A program made the translations under genes and the position numbers. This document shows positions 15,098 to 22,681 of a stretch of DNA of 23,523 nucleotides, piece after piece. This DNA is from Flavobacteriaceae bacterium. Its GTDB lineage: Bacteria; Bacteroidota; Bacteroidia; Flavobacteriales; Flavobacteriaceae. Numbering within the stretch: position 1 is the stretch's first letter; the number at the start of each line of letters is the position of its first letter. The stretch lies in NCBI GenBank assembly GCA_020435885.1, contig JAGQYU010000039.1:1-23523 (forward strand), given 5' to 3'. Below the pieces are notes generated by a model. That model saw only the letters and a program-made list of their open reading frames with translations. It made no database searches and was not told the origin of the DNA.

Positions 15098-16117
15098 ATG
15101 CAAAAGCATTCTACGTTAGGTGAATTCATCATCGATAATCAAAAGCATTTTAAATACACTACAGGAGAGCTTTCAAGGCTTATCAACTCGATAAGACTGG
15201 CTGCTAAAGTTGTAAATCATGAAGTGAATAAAGCAGGTCTGGTTGATATTTTAGGACATGCAGGTGATACTAATATTCAAGGTGAAGAACAACAAAAATT
15301 GGATGTTTATGCCAATACTGTGTTTATGCAAACATTAAAGAACAGGCAAATTGTATGTGGTATTGCAAGTGAAGAAGAAGATGATTTTGTTACTATTTCC
15401 GGTAATGATGAATCAAACATGAACAAATATGTGGTGTTAATTGATCCTCTTGACGGATCATCCAATATTGATGTAAATGTATCCGTAGGAACTATTTTTT
15501 CGGTTTACAGAAGAGTAACCGAATCCGGAACGCCTGTACAATTAGAAGATTTTTTACAAGAAGGCAACAAGCAAGTAGCTGCCGGATACATAGTTTATGG
15601 AACATCAACCATGTTGGTATATACAACAGGGCATGGAGTTAATGGTTTTACACTCAACCCGGCTATAGGCACTTTTTACCTTTCACATCCTAATATGATG
15701 TTTCCCGAAAATGGAAAAATATATTCCATCAACGAAGGAAATTATATTCATTTCCCTCAAGGGGTAAAAGATTATTTAAAATATTGCCAAAAAGAAGAAG
15801 AAGACAGGCCTTATACTTCTCGCTATATCGGCTCGTTAGTGTCTGATTTTCATAGAAATATGATAAAAGGGGGTATTTATTTATACCCTACAAGTTCTAA
15901 AGCCCCAAAAGGAAAATTGCGTTTGTTATACGAATGTAACCCGATGGCTTTCTTAGCCGAACAAGCAGGCGGAAAGGCTTCCGACGGTTACAAAAGGATG
16001 TTAGATATTAAACCAACCGAGCTACATCAAAGAGTGCCTTTTTTCTGCGGAAGCAAAAAAATGGTAGAAGTTGCCGAAAGCTTTATGGAACAATATCCGG
16101 ATGATGCTAATTATTAA
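15098..16117 (+). CDS. fbp: Fructose-1,6-bisphosphatase class I
   Basis: It removes the 1-phosphate from fructose 1,6-bisphosphate, the key step of gluconeogenesis, using Mg2+ in the cytoplasm. The 339-residue length is typical. Motifs are EFIIDNQ at the N-terminus, GEEQQKLDVYAN, the acidic metal-binding cluster ASEEEDD, the signature IDPLDGSSNID (115-125), TSRYIGSLVSDFHRNMIKGG, and GKLRLLYECNPMAFLAEQAG with its catalytic-site Glu. The start MQKHSTLGEF fits the family. It lies divergent from the acetyltransferase gene in a short gap, and its stop overlaps the stop of the converging glutamate-synthase-like gene by 4 bases. Together with GlpFKD upstream it would let glycerol serve as a source of hexose phosphates, although the genes are not one operon. 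Confidence 0.97.
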   Translation: MQKHSTLGEFIIDNQKHFKYTTGELSRLINSIRLAAKVVNHEVNKAGLVDILGHAGDTNIQGEEQQKLDVYANTVFMQTLKNRQIVCGIASEEEDDFVTISGNDESNMNKYVVLIDPLDGSSNIDVNVSVGTIFSVYRRVTESGTPVQLEDFLQEGNKQVAAGYIVYGTSTMLVYTTGHGVNGFTLNPAIGTFYLSHPNMMFPENGKIYSINEGNYIHFPQGVKDYLKYCQKEEEDRPYTSRYIGSLVSDFHRNMIKGGIYLYPTSSKAPKGKLRLLYECNPMAFLAEQAGGKASDGYKRMLDIKPTELHQRVPFFCGSKKMVEVAESFMEQYPDDANY

Positions 16118-17709
16118 CTAGTCGAAACTAATCGTTTATGTTGTAAATACCCTTTGTAACTATCAGGTATTTTATCTTCCACTAACAAACAACCTTCTTC
16201 CATATACGGATATATTTCGTTGTATTTTGCAACGGTGTTCATACCAATTCTTTTATTGATGTGTTCTCGTTTAATCTCATGAGGATGTTCTAATCCGGCC
16301 GCTGCCAACATTTCTAAAAAACTTTTAATAGTTTCTTCATGATAATTTGCTGTTCTAGGAGCTTTATCGTCTACAACCAAACCTTTCATTAGTGATTTAT
16401 TCTGCGTAGCCACTCCAACAGGGCAAGTATTGGTATTACATTGAAGCGCCTGAATACATCCTATAGATAGCATCATAGCACGGGCACTGTTACACAAATC
16501 TGCTCCCAAGGCAATGGCTCTGGCCATATGGAAACCTGTTATAATTTTTCCGGAAGCTATTAATTTTATTTCCTTTTTTAAACCAAAGCCCACCAGCGTA
16601 TCATATACGAAAACCAGCCCTTCTCGTAAAGGCATACCTATAGAGTTAGAAAACTCAACAGGAGCTGCGCCCGTACCTCCTTCTCCTCCATCTACAGTAA
16701 TAAAATCAGGTTTAATATTAGTTTCAATCATCGCTTTGCAGATATCTATAAACTCTTGTTTTTTACCCACACAAAGTTTAAAACCAACTGGTTTACCACC
16801 AGAAAGATCTCTAAGTTTTTTGATAAAACGCATAAATTCCATAGGGTTAGAGAAAGCTGAATGCGCCGGAGGCGAATGCACATCTGTGTGAGGCCTTACA
16901 TGTCGTATTTGAGCAATTTCTTCTGTATTTTTTGAAGCAGGCAAAATACCACCATGCCCAGGTTTAGCCCCTTGAGATAGTTTAATCTCTATCATTTTAA
17001 CCTGTTCTTTTACGGCTCCTTCATGAAAGGTTCTTTCATCAAAATTTCCATGCTCATCTCTGCACCCGAAATAGCCTGTACCTATCTGCCAAATAAGATC
17101 TCCGCTATATTTTAAATGGTAAGGGCTTAGACCCCCTTCACCGGTATTATGGGCAAAATTCCCAATCTTTGCTCCTTTATTGAGTGCCATTACTGCATTT
17201 TTGCTTAGCGATCCAAAACTCATAGCCGAAATGTTTAGTAAACTAGCTGAATATGGTTTTTTACAATCTTTCCCACCAATGGTTACTCTTGGAAACTTAC
17301 CTATATCCTTAGGATTATTTTTTGCATACATGGAATGGTCCATCCATTCATAACCCGTTCTATAAACATTCATTTGTGTACCAAAAGGAGTAGTATCGTT
17401 TTCTTTTTTTGCCCTTTGATAAACAAGCGATCTGAATATTCTGTTCAACGGGCGCCCTTCCGTATCAGTCTCAACAAAATATTGCATTATTTCAGGACGA
17501 ATAGCTTCCAAAGCGTATCTGAATCTTCCTATCAATGGAAAATTTCTTCTAATAGTATGTTTTTTCTGGAAAATGTCTATTAAGCCCATCAAAATCAATG
17601 GAGCAAACAATAAAAAAGACCAAAGTATAGGCCTCCAAAAATAAGCAATAACAAGTATAGCTATTGTGACTGAACTTGCCAATACCAAAAATAATTCTCT
17701 TACTTTCAT
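16114..17709 (-). CDS. Membrane-anchored glutamate-synthase-like FMN/Fe-S protein
   Basis: A 531-residue protein of the FMN-binding glutamate synthase family (GltS central domain). Residues about 5-45 form one or two membrane helices. The rest is the FMN barrel: SAMSFGSLSKNAVMAL (161-176), HNTGEGGLSPYH, KPGHGGILP, KPVGFKL, TVDGGEGGTGAAP, IKLIASGKI, and the 3Fe-4S motif CIQALQCNTNTC (C418, C424, C429, spacing CX5CX4C) followed by PVGVATQ. There is no amidotransferase domain and no GltD-type gene nearby, so it cannot by itself use glutamine as GltB does. Ammonia-dependent glutamate formation or a different redox reaction at the membrane is possible; the true substrate of this widespread family is not established to my knowledge. 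Its stop overlaps that of fbp. Confidence 0.88.
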   Translation of the reverse strand: MKVRELFLVLASSVTIAILVIAYFWRPILWSFLLFAPLILMGLIDIFQKKHTIRRNFPLIGRFRYALEAIRPEIMQYFVETDTEGRPLNRIFRSLVYQRAKKENDTTPFGTQMNVYRTGYEWMDHSMYAKNNPKDIGKFPRVTIGGKDCKKPYSASLLNISAMSFGSLSKNAVMALNKGAKIGNFAHNTGEGGLSPYHLKYSGDLIWQIGTGYFGCRDEHGNFDERTFHEGAVKEQVKMIEIKLSQGAKPGHGGILPASKNTEEIAQIRHVRPHTDVHSPPAHSAFSNPMEFMRFIKKLRDLSGGKPVGFKLCVGKKQEFIDICKAMIETNIKPDFITVDGGEGGTGAAPVEFSNSIGMPLREGLVFVYDTLVGFGLKKEIKLIASGKIITGFHMARAIALGADLCNSARAMMLSIGCIQALQCNTNTCPVGVATQNKSLMKGLVVDDKAPRTANYHEETIKSFLEMLAAAGLEHPHEIKREHINKRIGMNTVAKYNEIYPYMEEGCLLVEDKIPDSYKGYLQHKRLVSTS

Positions 17710-17836
17710 GTATATAGTTACATTGGTTTATCGCTAAAAATACTAAAATTACACAAAACGATATAGTTTGAAATTTAAATACCTCATATAAAAATAGCAT
17801 GTAGAATGTTTTTATCTTTACCGAAATTATTATTGA

Positions 17837-18196
17837 ATGGGAACTATTAAAGTTAGAAACATTAGGCTCTATGCCTATCACGGATGTTTAGATGAAGAGG
17901 GAAAGATAGGCTCTGAATATAGGGTTAATCTTTGTGTTAAAGCCAACTTATCAAAATCTGCCAAATCTGATAAATTAGCAGATACCGTTGATTATGTACA
18001 TCTGAATAAAATAGTAAAACAAGAAATGTCTGTACGGACAAAATTATTAGAAACCGTTGCTGATAAAATACTTGTTAGAATACTCAATGAAATATCTTTG
18101 GTAAGCAAAGCAACTGTTGAAGTTTCTAAAATGAACCCACCCATTGGAGGCAACGTAGCTATGGTAACTATAAAAATGAGTAAAAAGAGAAAATAA
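17837..18196 (+). CDS. folB: Dihydroneopterin aldolase
   Basis: It cleaves 7,8-dihydroneopterin to 6-hydroxymethyl-dihydropterin and glycolaldehyde in folate synthesis. At 119 residues it is the usual size for this octameric tunnelling-fold enzyme. Key marks are IRLYAYHGCLDEEGKIGSEY with the catalytic Glu, the pterin-site stretch DTVDYVHL, LLETVADKI with the second conserved Glu, and the conserved Lys in VSKMNPPIGG. The ATG at 17837 gives MGTIKVRNI, a typical N-terminus. A one-mismatch -7 element, TATCTTTA, lies at 17813-17820. The next gene begins 6 bases after the stop, so folB is cotranscribed with a membrane glycosyltransferase, a pairing with no obvious metabolic logic. Confidence 0.95.
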   Translation: MGTIKVRNIRLYAYHGCLDEEGKIGSEYRVNLCVKANLSKSAKSDKLADTVDYVHLNKIVKQEMSVRTKLLETVADKILVRILNEISLVSKATVEVSKMNPPIGGNVAMVTIKMSKKRK

Positions 18197-18202
18197 CAGC
18201 GT

Positions 18203-19816
18203 ATGAAAATACGATCGGCCTATTACATACCCGCTCTGTTACTAGTTTGTTTTTTCATCTTTTTTACAAATCTTGATGTGATCTATGTAAACATCATGGA
18301 AGCTCGTAATTTTATTACTGCTAGAGAAATGCTACAATATGGCAATTGGTTTAAAACCACTATGAACTTAGAGCCTCGGTATGAAAAACCACCATTACCA
18401 ACATGGCTGACTGCTTTTTCAGCTTCAATTTTTGGGTTAAAAAATTTAATTGGTCTACGGTTACCAGCTGTACTATCAGTAACTTTTTTGATTATTACTT
18501 CTTTCTTTTTTGGAATTAGAATTTTCAACAATAAAAAGCAAAGCTTTATAGCTTCACTTATACTAACTACATCATTTTATATTATTTTTTCCGGTAGAAA
18601 TGGCCAATGGGATATTTTTGCCCACAGTTTTATGCTTTTTGCCATCTACAAATTGTTCATTGCTTTTGAAGATGTTTCACCCAGTTGGAAAAATTTTATA
18701 GTTGCTGGTATTTTTTTAGGACTTTCTTTTATGAGCAAAGGCCCCGTTTCTTTCTTTGCTTTGCTGTTACCTTTCTTAATTGCCTATGGTATAACATATA
18801 AATTTAGTAACTACAGACAGAAGATTACTCCAACCTTTGTTATGATACTGTTCTTTGTTATAATAGGTTTATCATGGGGGATTTATATTTATTTAACAGA
18901 CAGTTCATCCGCAAATGCCATCGCTGAAAAAGAAACGGTTGCATGGGCAAATAGAAATGTAAGGTCTTGGTACTATTATTGGAGTTTTTTTACTCAATCA
19001 GGTTTATGGACATTTTTTTCATTCATAGCACTCCTATATCCCTTTATGATTAAAAAAGTTACAGATAAAAAAGCCTATAAATTCACTTTTGCATGGACAA
19101 TTGCTACTGTAATTTTACTATCATTAATACCAGAAAAAAAAGCACGTTATTTGTTACCTGTTTTAATCCCTATGGCATTGAACACGAGTTTTTATATACA
19201 CTATCTCATCTTTGAAGGCAAACAATTACTTAAAACTGACAGGTACATAACCAATATAGGGTTTGGGTTAGTAGGATTAATTTGCATTGCCTTTCCGTTA
19301 GGAGGATATTTTTACTTCAAAGATAAATTAGATGGCTTTTGGATTTATTATACAATAACATCCATTATTCTGCCAATTACAGGTATTTTTATCTTCTATT
19401 CTTTAACAAAAAAGAAATATGAAAATGTCTTTTACAGTAGTATTTTTATGATGTGTGTAATTATGACTATAGGTTTCCCTATGGCTAAAATATTCTATGA
19501 CAACCCAAACTTCAATAACATTAGTACACTCAGAAACAATGAATCACTAAAAAATATTGAACTCTATAAATACGATGAAATTACACCAGAGTTGATTTGG
19601 GAACTTGGCGAACCTATCAAAACAATTGACGAAACTACCACTCTACCAGAAAACTCTAATGTAGGTTATTTAGCAACTTATGATATTCCTGACTTTATAT
19701 TGCAAAAATACATCTTACAACCCGTTGATACTTTTGATATAAACTATGTAAATCCTTCCAAAAAAGGATATAAAAACCGCTTAACTGCTAAACTTTATTT
19801 AATCCAATCAAAATAG
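18203..19816 (+). CDS. ArnT/PMT-like GT-C glycosyltransferase, integral membrane
   Basis: An inner-membrane glycosyltransferase of 537 residues with roughly eleven or more hydrophobic helices. It belongs to the GT39/GT83-like group, which uses lipid-linked sugar donors to modify lipid A or proteins on the periplasmic side. The first periplasmic loop reads IMEARNFITAREMLQYGNWF (E33), followed by PRYEKPPLPTW (E61); these correspond to the DE-x-R...REML and EKP motifs of ArnT. Here Met precedes the Glu where ArnT has Asp. Further marks are SFMSKGP and PEKKARYLLPVLIPMAL. The C-terminal 110 residues look soluble. Neither donor nor acceptor can be deduced. The gene follows folB after 6 bases and ends upstream of the tRNA promoters. 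Confidence 0.87.
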   Translation: MKIRSAYYIPALLLVCFFIFFTNLDVIYVNIMEARNFITAREMLQYGNWFKTTMNLEPRYEKPPLPTWLTAFSASIFGLKNLIGLRLPAVLSVTFLIITSFFFGIRIFNNKKQSFIASLILTTSFYIIFSGRNGQWDIFAHSFMLFAIYKLFIAFEDVSPSWKNFIVAGIFLGLSFMSKGPVSFFALLLPFLIAYGITYKFSNYRQKITPTFVMILFFVIIGLSWGIYIYLTDSSSANAIAEKETVAWANRNVRSWYYYWSFFTQSGLWTFFSFIALLYPFMIKKVTDKKAYKFTFAWTIATVILLSLIPEKKARYLLPVLIPMALNTSFYIHYLIFEGKQLLKTDRYITNIGFGLVGLICIAFPLGGYFYFKDKLDGFWIYYTITSIILPITGIFIFYSLTKKKYENVFYSSIFMMCVIMTIGFPMAKIFYDNPNFNNISTLRNNESLKNIELYKYDEITPELIWELGEPIKTIDETTTLPENSNVGYLATYDIPDFILQKYILQPVDTFDINYVNPSKKGYKNRLTAKLYLIQSK

Positions 19817-19817
19817 A

Positions 19818-19849
19818 TTGTAAAGTTAATTGCACGCTTTATATTTTTG
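19818..19849 (+). promoter_or_regulatory. Distal promoter of tRNA-Cys
   Basis: TTG at 19818-19820, a spacer of 21 bases, then TATTTTTG at 19842-19849, an exact TAnnTTTG. Spacing is within the flavobacterial range. It begins directly after the glycosyltransferase stop. Confidence 0.6.
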
Positions 19850-19859
19850 ATTAAATTTG
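19830..19859 (+). promoter_or_regulatory. Proximal promoter of tRNA-Cys
   Basis: TTG at 19830-19832, a spacer of 19 bases, then TAAATTTG at 19852-19859, an exact TAnnTTTG at the preferred spacing. The transcript would start near 19866, about nine bases before the mature tRNA end. This is the best promoter in the window; it interleaves with the distal one. Confidence 0.75.
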
Positions 19860-19874
19860 TAGCCCGTAAAAAAT

Positions 19875-19948
19875 GGCGTTGTGGCCGAGTGGCTAGGCAG
19901 AGGTCTGCAAAACCTTGTACAGCGGTTCGAATCCGCTCAACGCCTCCA
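19875..19948 (+). tRNA. tRNA-Cys (anticodon GCA)
   Basis: The cloverleaf folds completely. The acceptor stem pairs GGCGTTG (19875-19881) with CAACGCC (19938-19944). The D arm lies in the GCCGAGTGGCTAGGC stretch. The anticodon stem is GAGGT/ACCTT with loop CTGCAAA, giving anticodon GCA. The T arm is AGCGG-TTCGAAT-CCGCT (19921-19937). The discriminator base is T (19945), as expected for cysteine tRNA, and CCA is encoded in the gene. It has its own promoters and terminator, so it is a single-gene unit. Confidence 0.97.
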
Positions 19949-19975
19949 AACCTCACTCAATAAGTGAGGTTTTTT
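19949..19975 (+). terminator. Intrinsic terminator of tRNA-Cys
   Basis: Nine-base-pair hairpin AACCTCACT (19949-19957) / AGTGAGGTT (19963-19971) with loop CAATA, followed by a T run. It starts right after the encoded CCA end. Confidence 0.88.
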
Positions 19976-20035
19976 ATTAATATTAACTACCTATTTGCCT
20001 TATTTTGTGCATATTTGTAGCTACATTTTTAAAAA

Positions 20036-20896
20036 ATGAAGATTTACCCAATAGAAACTGGTAATTTTAAATTGGATGGAGGTGCCATGTTTGGTGTAGT
20101 TCCAAAGTCTATTTGGCAAAAGACCAATCCGGCTGACAGTAACAATCTTATAGAAATGAGTATGCGTTGTATGCTTATTGAAGATGGCAACCGACTTATT
20201 TTAATTGATACAGGGCTCGGCAATAAACAATCAGAAAAATTTTTCAGCTATTATTATTTGTATGGTGACTTTTCACTAGACAAATCACTAGCATCCTACG
20301 GTTTTCATAGAGATGATATTACTGATGTTTTCTTAACGCATTTACATTTTGATCATTGCGGAGGAAGTATCCAATTCAACAAAGATAAAACCGGCTATGA
20401 ACCTGCTTTTAAAAATGCCACCTTTTGGAGCAATGAAAATCATTGGGATTGGGCAATTCACCCCAACTCAAGAGAAAAAGCATCCTTCTTAAAAGAAAAT
20501 ATCAATCCTATACAAGAGAGCGGGCAACTGCGTTTTATAGATCTTCCAAAAGGAGATTTTAGTAAAGCTTCTGAGCTTGATTTTGGTATTCTATTTGTTG
20601 ATGGTCATACCGAAAAACAAATGATTCCACATATAACATACAAAGGAAAAACATTGGTTTATATGGCAGACCTGTTGCCAACAACAGGGCATATTCCTTT
20701 GCCGTATGTAATGGGCTATGATACCCGGCCATTAATAACAATGGATGAAAAACAAAAATTTTTAAACCTAGCTGCTGACAATAATTTTTTTCTGTTTTTA
20801 GAACATGATCCTTACCACGAATTATGCACTGTAAAACACACAGAAAAAGGCGTTAGGCTAAACAATACCTACACATTTAACGAAGTATTTAATTAA
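20036..20896 (+). CDS. Metallo-beta-lactamase-fold hydrolase (lactonase-like)
   Basis: A zinc-dependent hydrolase of 286 residues without a signal peptide, so probably cytoplasmic. The metal site is complete: THLHFDHCGG (H102, H104, D106, H107), VDGHTEKQM (H191), YMADLLPTTGH (D212) and FLEHDPYHEL (H257). The arrangement, with a cap region rich in aromatic residues between the first motif and H191 (ATFWSNENHWDWAIHP), is that of the AHL-lactonase/quorum-quenching branch of the superfamily. That branch also contains many enzymes with other ester or lactone substrates, so the substrate stays open. The next gene, a secreted protease, begins 11 bases later and may be cotranscribed. No exact -7 element is visible in the gap after the tRNA terminator. 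Confidence 0.9.
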   Translation: MKIYPIETGNFKLDGGAMFGVVPKSIWQKTNPADSNNLIEMSMRCMLIEDGNRLILIDTGLGNKQSEKFFSYYYLYGDFSLDKSLASYGFHRDDITDVFLTHLHFDHCGGSIQFNKDKTGYEPAFKNATFWSNENHWDWAIHPNSREKASFLKENINPIQESGQLRFIDLPKGDFSKASELDFGILFVDGHTEKQMIPHITYKGKTLVYMADLLPTTGHIPLPYVMGYDTRPLITMDEKQKFLNLAADNNFFLFLEHDPYHELCTVKHTEKGVRLNNTYTFNEVFN

Positions 20897-20907
20897 TCGA
20901 AAAAACA

Positions 20908-22602
20908 ATGAGAATTATAAGATCTTTATCTGTGGCTGCAATCGCCACACTTCTTTTAGCAAGTTGTGGAGCTACAAAAAATACTACTGCAACTGTAACT
21001 AAAGAAATTCAAATTATTACCGCAACAGATAGTTTAGTTGCCAAAAAAAGTGAAATGACCGAGGCCGAAATACAAGCATGGCCGCATACAGATGTATTTA
21101 CAGATTCCATTCCCGGGATGAGTATTGACAAAGCCTACAATTTTGTAAAAGACAAACAACCTACTACTGTAGTAGTTGCGGTTATAGACTCTGGTATAGA
21201 CGTTGAGCATGAAGACCTACAAGGTGTTATTTGGTTCAATGAAGATGAAATTGCCAATAACGGAAAAGACGATGATAATAATGGTTATGTTGATGATGTA
21301 AATGGATGGAACTTTTTAGGTGGCGAAAAAGGACAAGCTAATCCAGAGCAATTGGAACTCACCAGAATCGTTAAAAAACTTACGCCAAAATTTGAAGGAA
21401 AATCAGAAGAGTCGATTGCAGAAGAAGACAAAGCTGACTTTGAACTATACACTAAGTTAAAGAAGATCATAGACGATAAAAAAACCAGTGCTACAAGTAT
21501 CACTACTAGATATACTATGATCAAAGAAATGGTTCAAAAAGCAAATGATACTATCGTAAAATTGCTTGCTGGTAAAGAAATGAACCTTGATAATGTTAAT
21601 GCATTAAATTTAGAAGATCAAACCTTAATGCAGGGCAAAATTACTGTAATGAGAATTATCGAATCAGGTGCTTCTGTTGAAGATGCTTTAAATGATATTC
21701 AAGGAGGTATAGATTATTACAATAATCAGTTAAAAGCAAATTATAATGTTGATTTTGATGGAAGATTAGCAGGTGATAATCCTTATGATATTACAGATAC
21801 CAACTATGGAAATCCATACGTTATCGGTTCAAAAGATGATGAAATACACGGCACACATGTTACAGGTATTATTGCAGCCGTTCGTAATAATGGTGTTGGA
21901 ATGAACGGTGTTACCAATCATGTAAAAATAATGGCTCTTAGAGCAGTACCTGATGGCGATGAATATGATAAAGATGTAGCTTTGGCTATCAGATATGCTG
22001 TTGATAACGGTGCTAAAGTTGTGAACATGAGCTTCGGTAAAGGGCACTCGCCAAATGCTGAGTGGGTGTATGATGCCATTAAATATGCAGCTGACCATGA
22101 TGTTTTATTAGTACACGCCGCCGGAAATGACGGTAGTGATTTTGATACTGAAGATAACTTCCCTAATGATTCTAAAGATAAAGTTACTGAGTTTGTAGAT
22201 AATGTAATTACAGTTGGAGCTATGACTCGCCATTTAGACGAGAACATTGTAGCTTCTTTCTCAAATTATGGTAAAAAGAATGTGGATATTTTTGCCCCAG
22301 GCCTTGAGATCTACTCAACTTTCCCTAAAAACGAATACGAGTCAATTCAAGGTACTTCAATGGCAGCACCGGAAGTTGCCGGAGTTGCTGCTTTGGTACG
22401 TGCTTATTATCCAAATTTAAGTGCCAGTCAGGTAAAACATATATTGATGGATTCTGGTATTGAGTTCCCAAGAGAGGTTGTAAAACCTGCAAAAGGAGGA
22501 CAAACGCCACAAAAAGTAAATTTCACTGAGCTATCAGTTTCCGGTAGAGTTTTGAATGCTTACAATGCATTGCTACTGGCTGAAAAAATGTCAAAGAAAT
22601 AG
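20908..22602 (+). CDS. Subtilase (S8 family) lipoprotein with long insert in the catalytic domain
   Basis: A serine endopeptidase of 564 residues, exported and lipid-anchored: the signal sequence ends in a lipobox, LASC, with C20 as the modified residue. The catalytic triad is D94 (VAVIDSGID), H314 (EIHGTHVTG) and S483 (GTSMAAPEVAG), with the oxyanion Asn N407 in HAAGNDGS. Asp and His are 220 residues apart, against about 30 in subtilisin. Residues roughly 140-290 are an inserted, charged, mostly helical region containing SEESIAEEDKADFE and KKIIDDKK. After Cys come GATKN, with no acidic surface-export signal, so the likely site is the periplasm-facing leaflet. Acidic D/N-rich segments (KDDDNNGYVDD) may bind calcium. 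A terminator follows directly. Confidence 0.93.
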   Translation: MRIIRSLSVAAIATLLLASCGATKNTTATVTKEIQIITATDSLVAKKSEMTEAEIQAWPHTDVFTDSIPGMSIDKAYNFVKDKQPTTVVVAVIDSGIDVEHEDLQGVIWFNEDEIANNGKDDDNNGYVDDVNGWNFLGGEKGQANPEQLELTRIVKKLTPKFEGKSEESIAEEDKADFELYTKLKKIIDDKKTSATSITTRYTMIKEMVQKANDTIVKLLAGKEMNLDNVNALNLEDQTLMQGKITVMRIIESGASVEDALNDIQGGIDYYNNQLKANYNVDFDGRLAGDNPYDITDTNYGNPYVIGSKDDEIHGTHVTGIIAAVRNNGVGMNGVTNHVKIMALRAVPDGDEYDKDVALAIRYAVDNGAKVVNMSFGKGHSPNAEWVYDAIKYAADHDVLLVHAAGNDGSDFDTEDNFPNDSKDKVTEFVDNVITVGAMTRHLDENIVASFSNYGKKNVDIFAPGLEIYSTFPKNEYESIQGTSMAAPEVAGVAALVRAYYPNLSASQVKHILMDSGIEFPREVVKPAKGGQTPQKVNFTELSVSGRVLNAYNALLLAEKMSKK

Positions 22603-22617
22603 CTCTTCAACCTCATG

Positions 22618-22651
22618 AAAAAAGGCAAACTTGTATTAGTTTGCCTTTTTT
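22618..22651 (+). terminator. Intrinsic terminator after the subtilase gene
   Basis: Hairpin with core arms AGGCAAACT (22623-22631) and AGTTTGCCT (22638-22646) and a six-base loop. It is extended by an A run on the left and a T run on the right to about 14 base pairs. It separates the subtilase gene from the peptidase gene that starts at 22682. Confidence 0.88.
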
Positions 22652-22681
22652 ATTTATTTTACAACCCTTAATCTAAAATAA

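Noticed and set aside
16514..16891. Plus-strand open frame of 125 codons inside the glutamate-synthase-like gene
   Set aside because: It lies wholly antisense to a strongly conserved FMN barrel region and its translation shows no domain; an antisense shadow.
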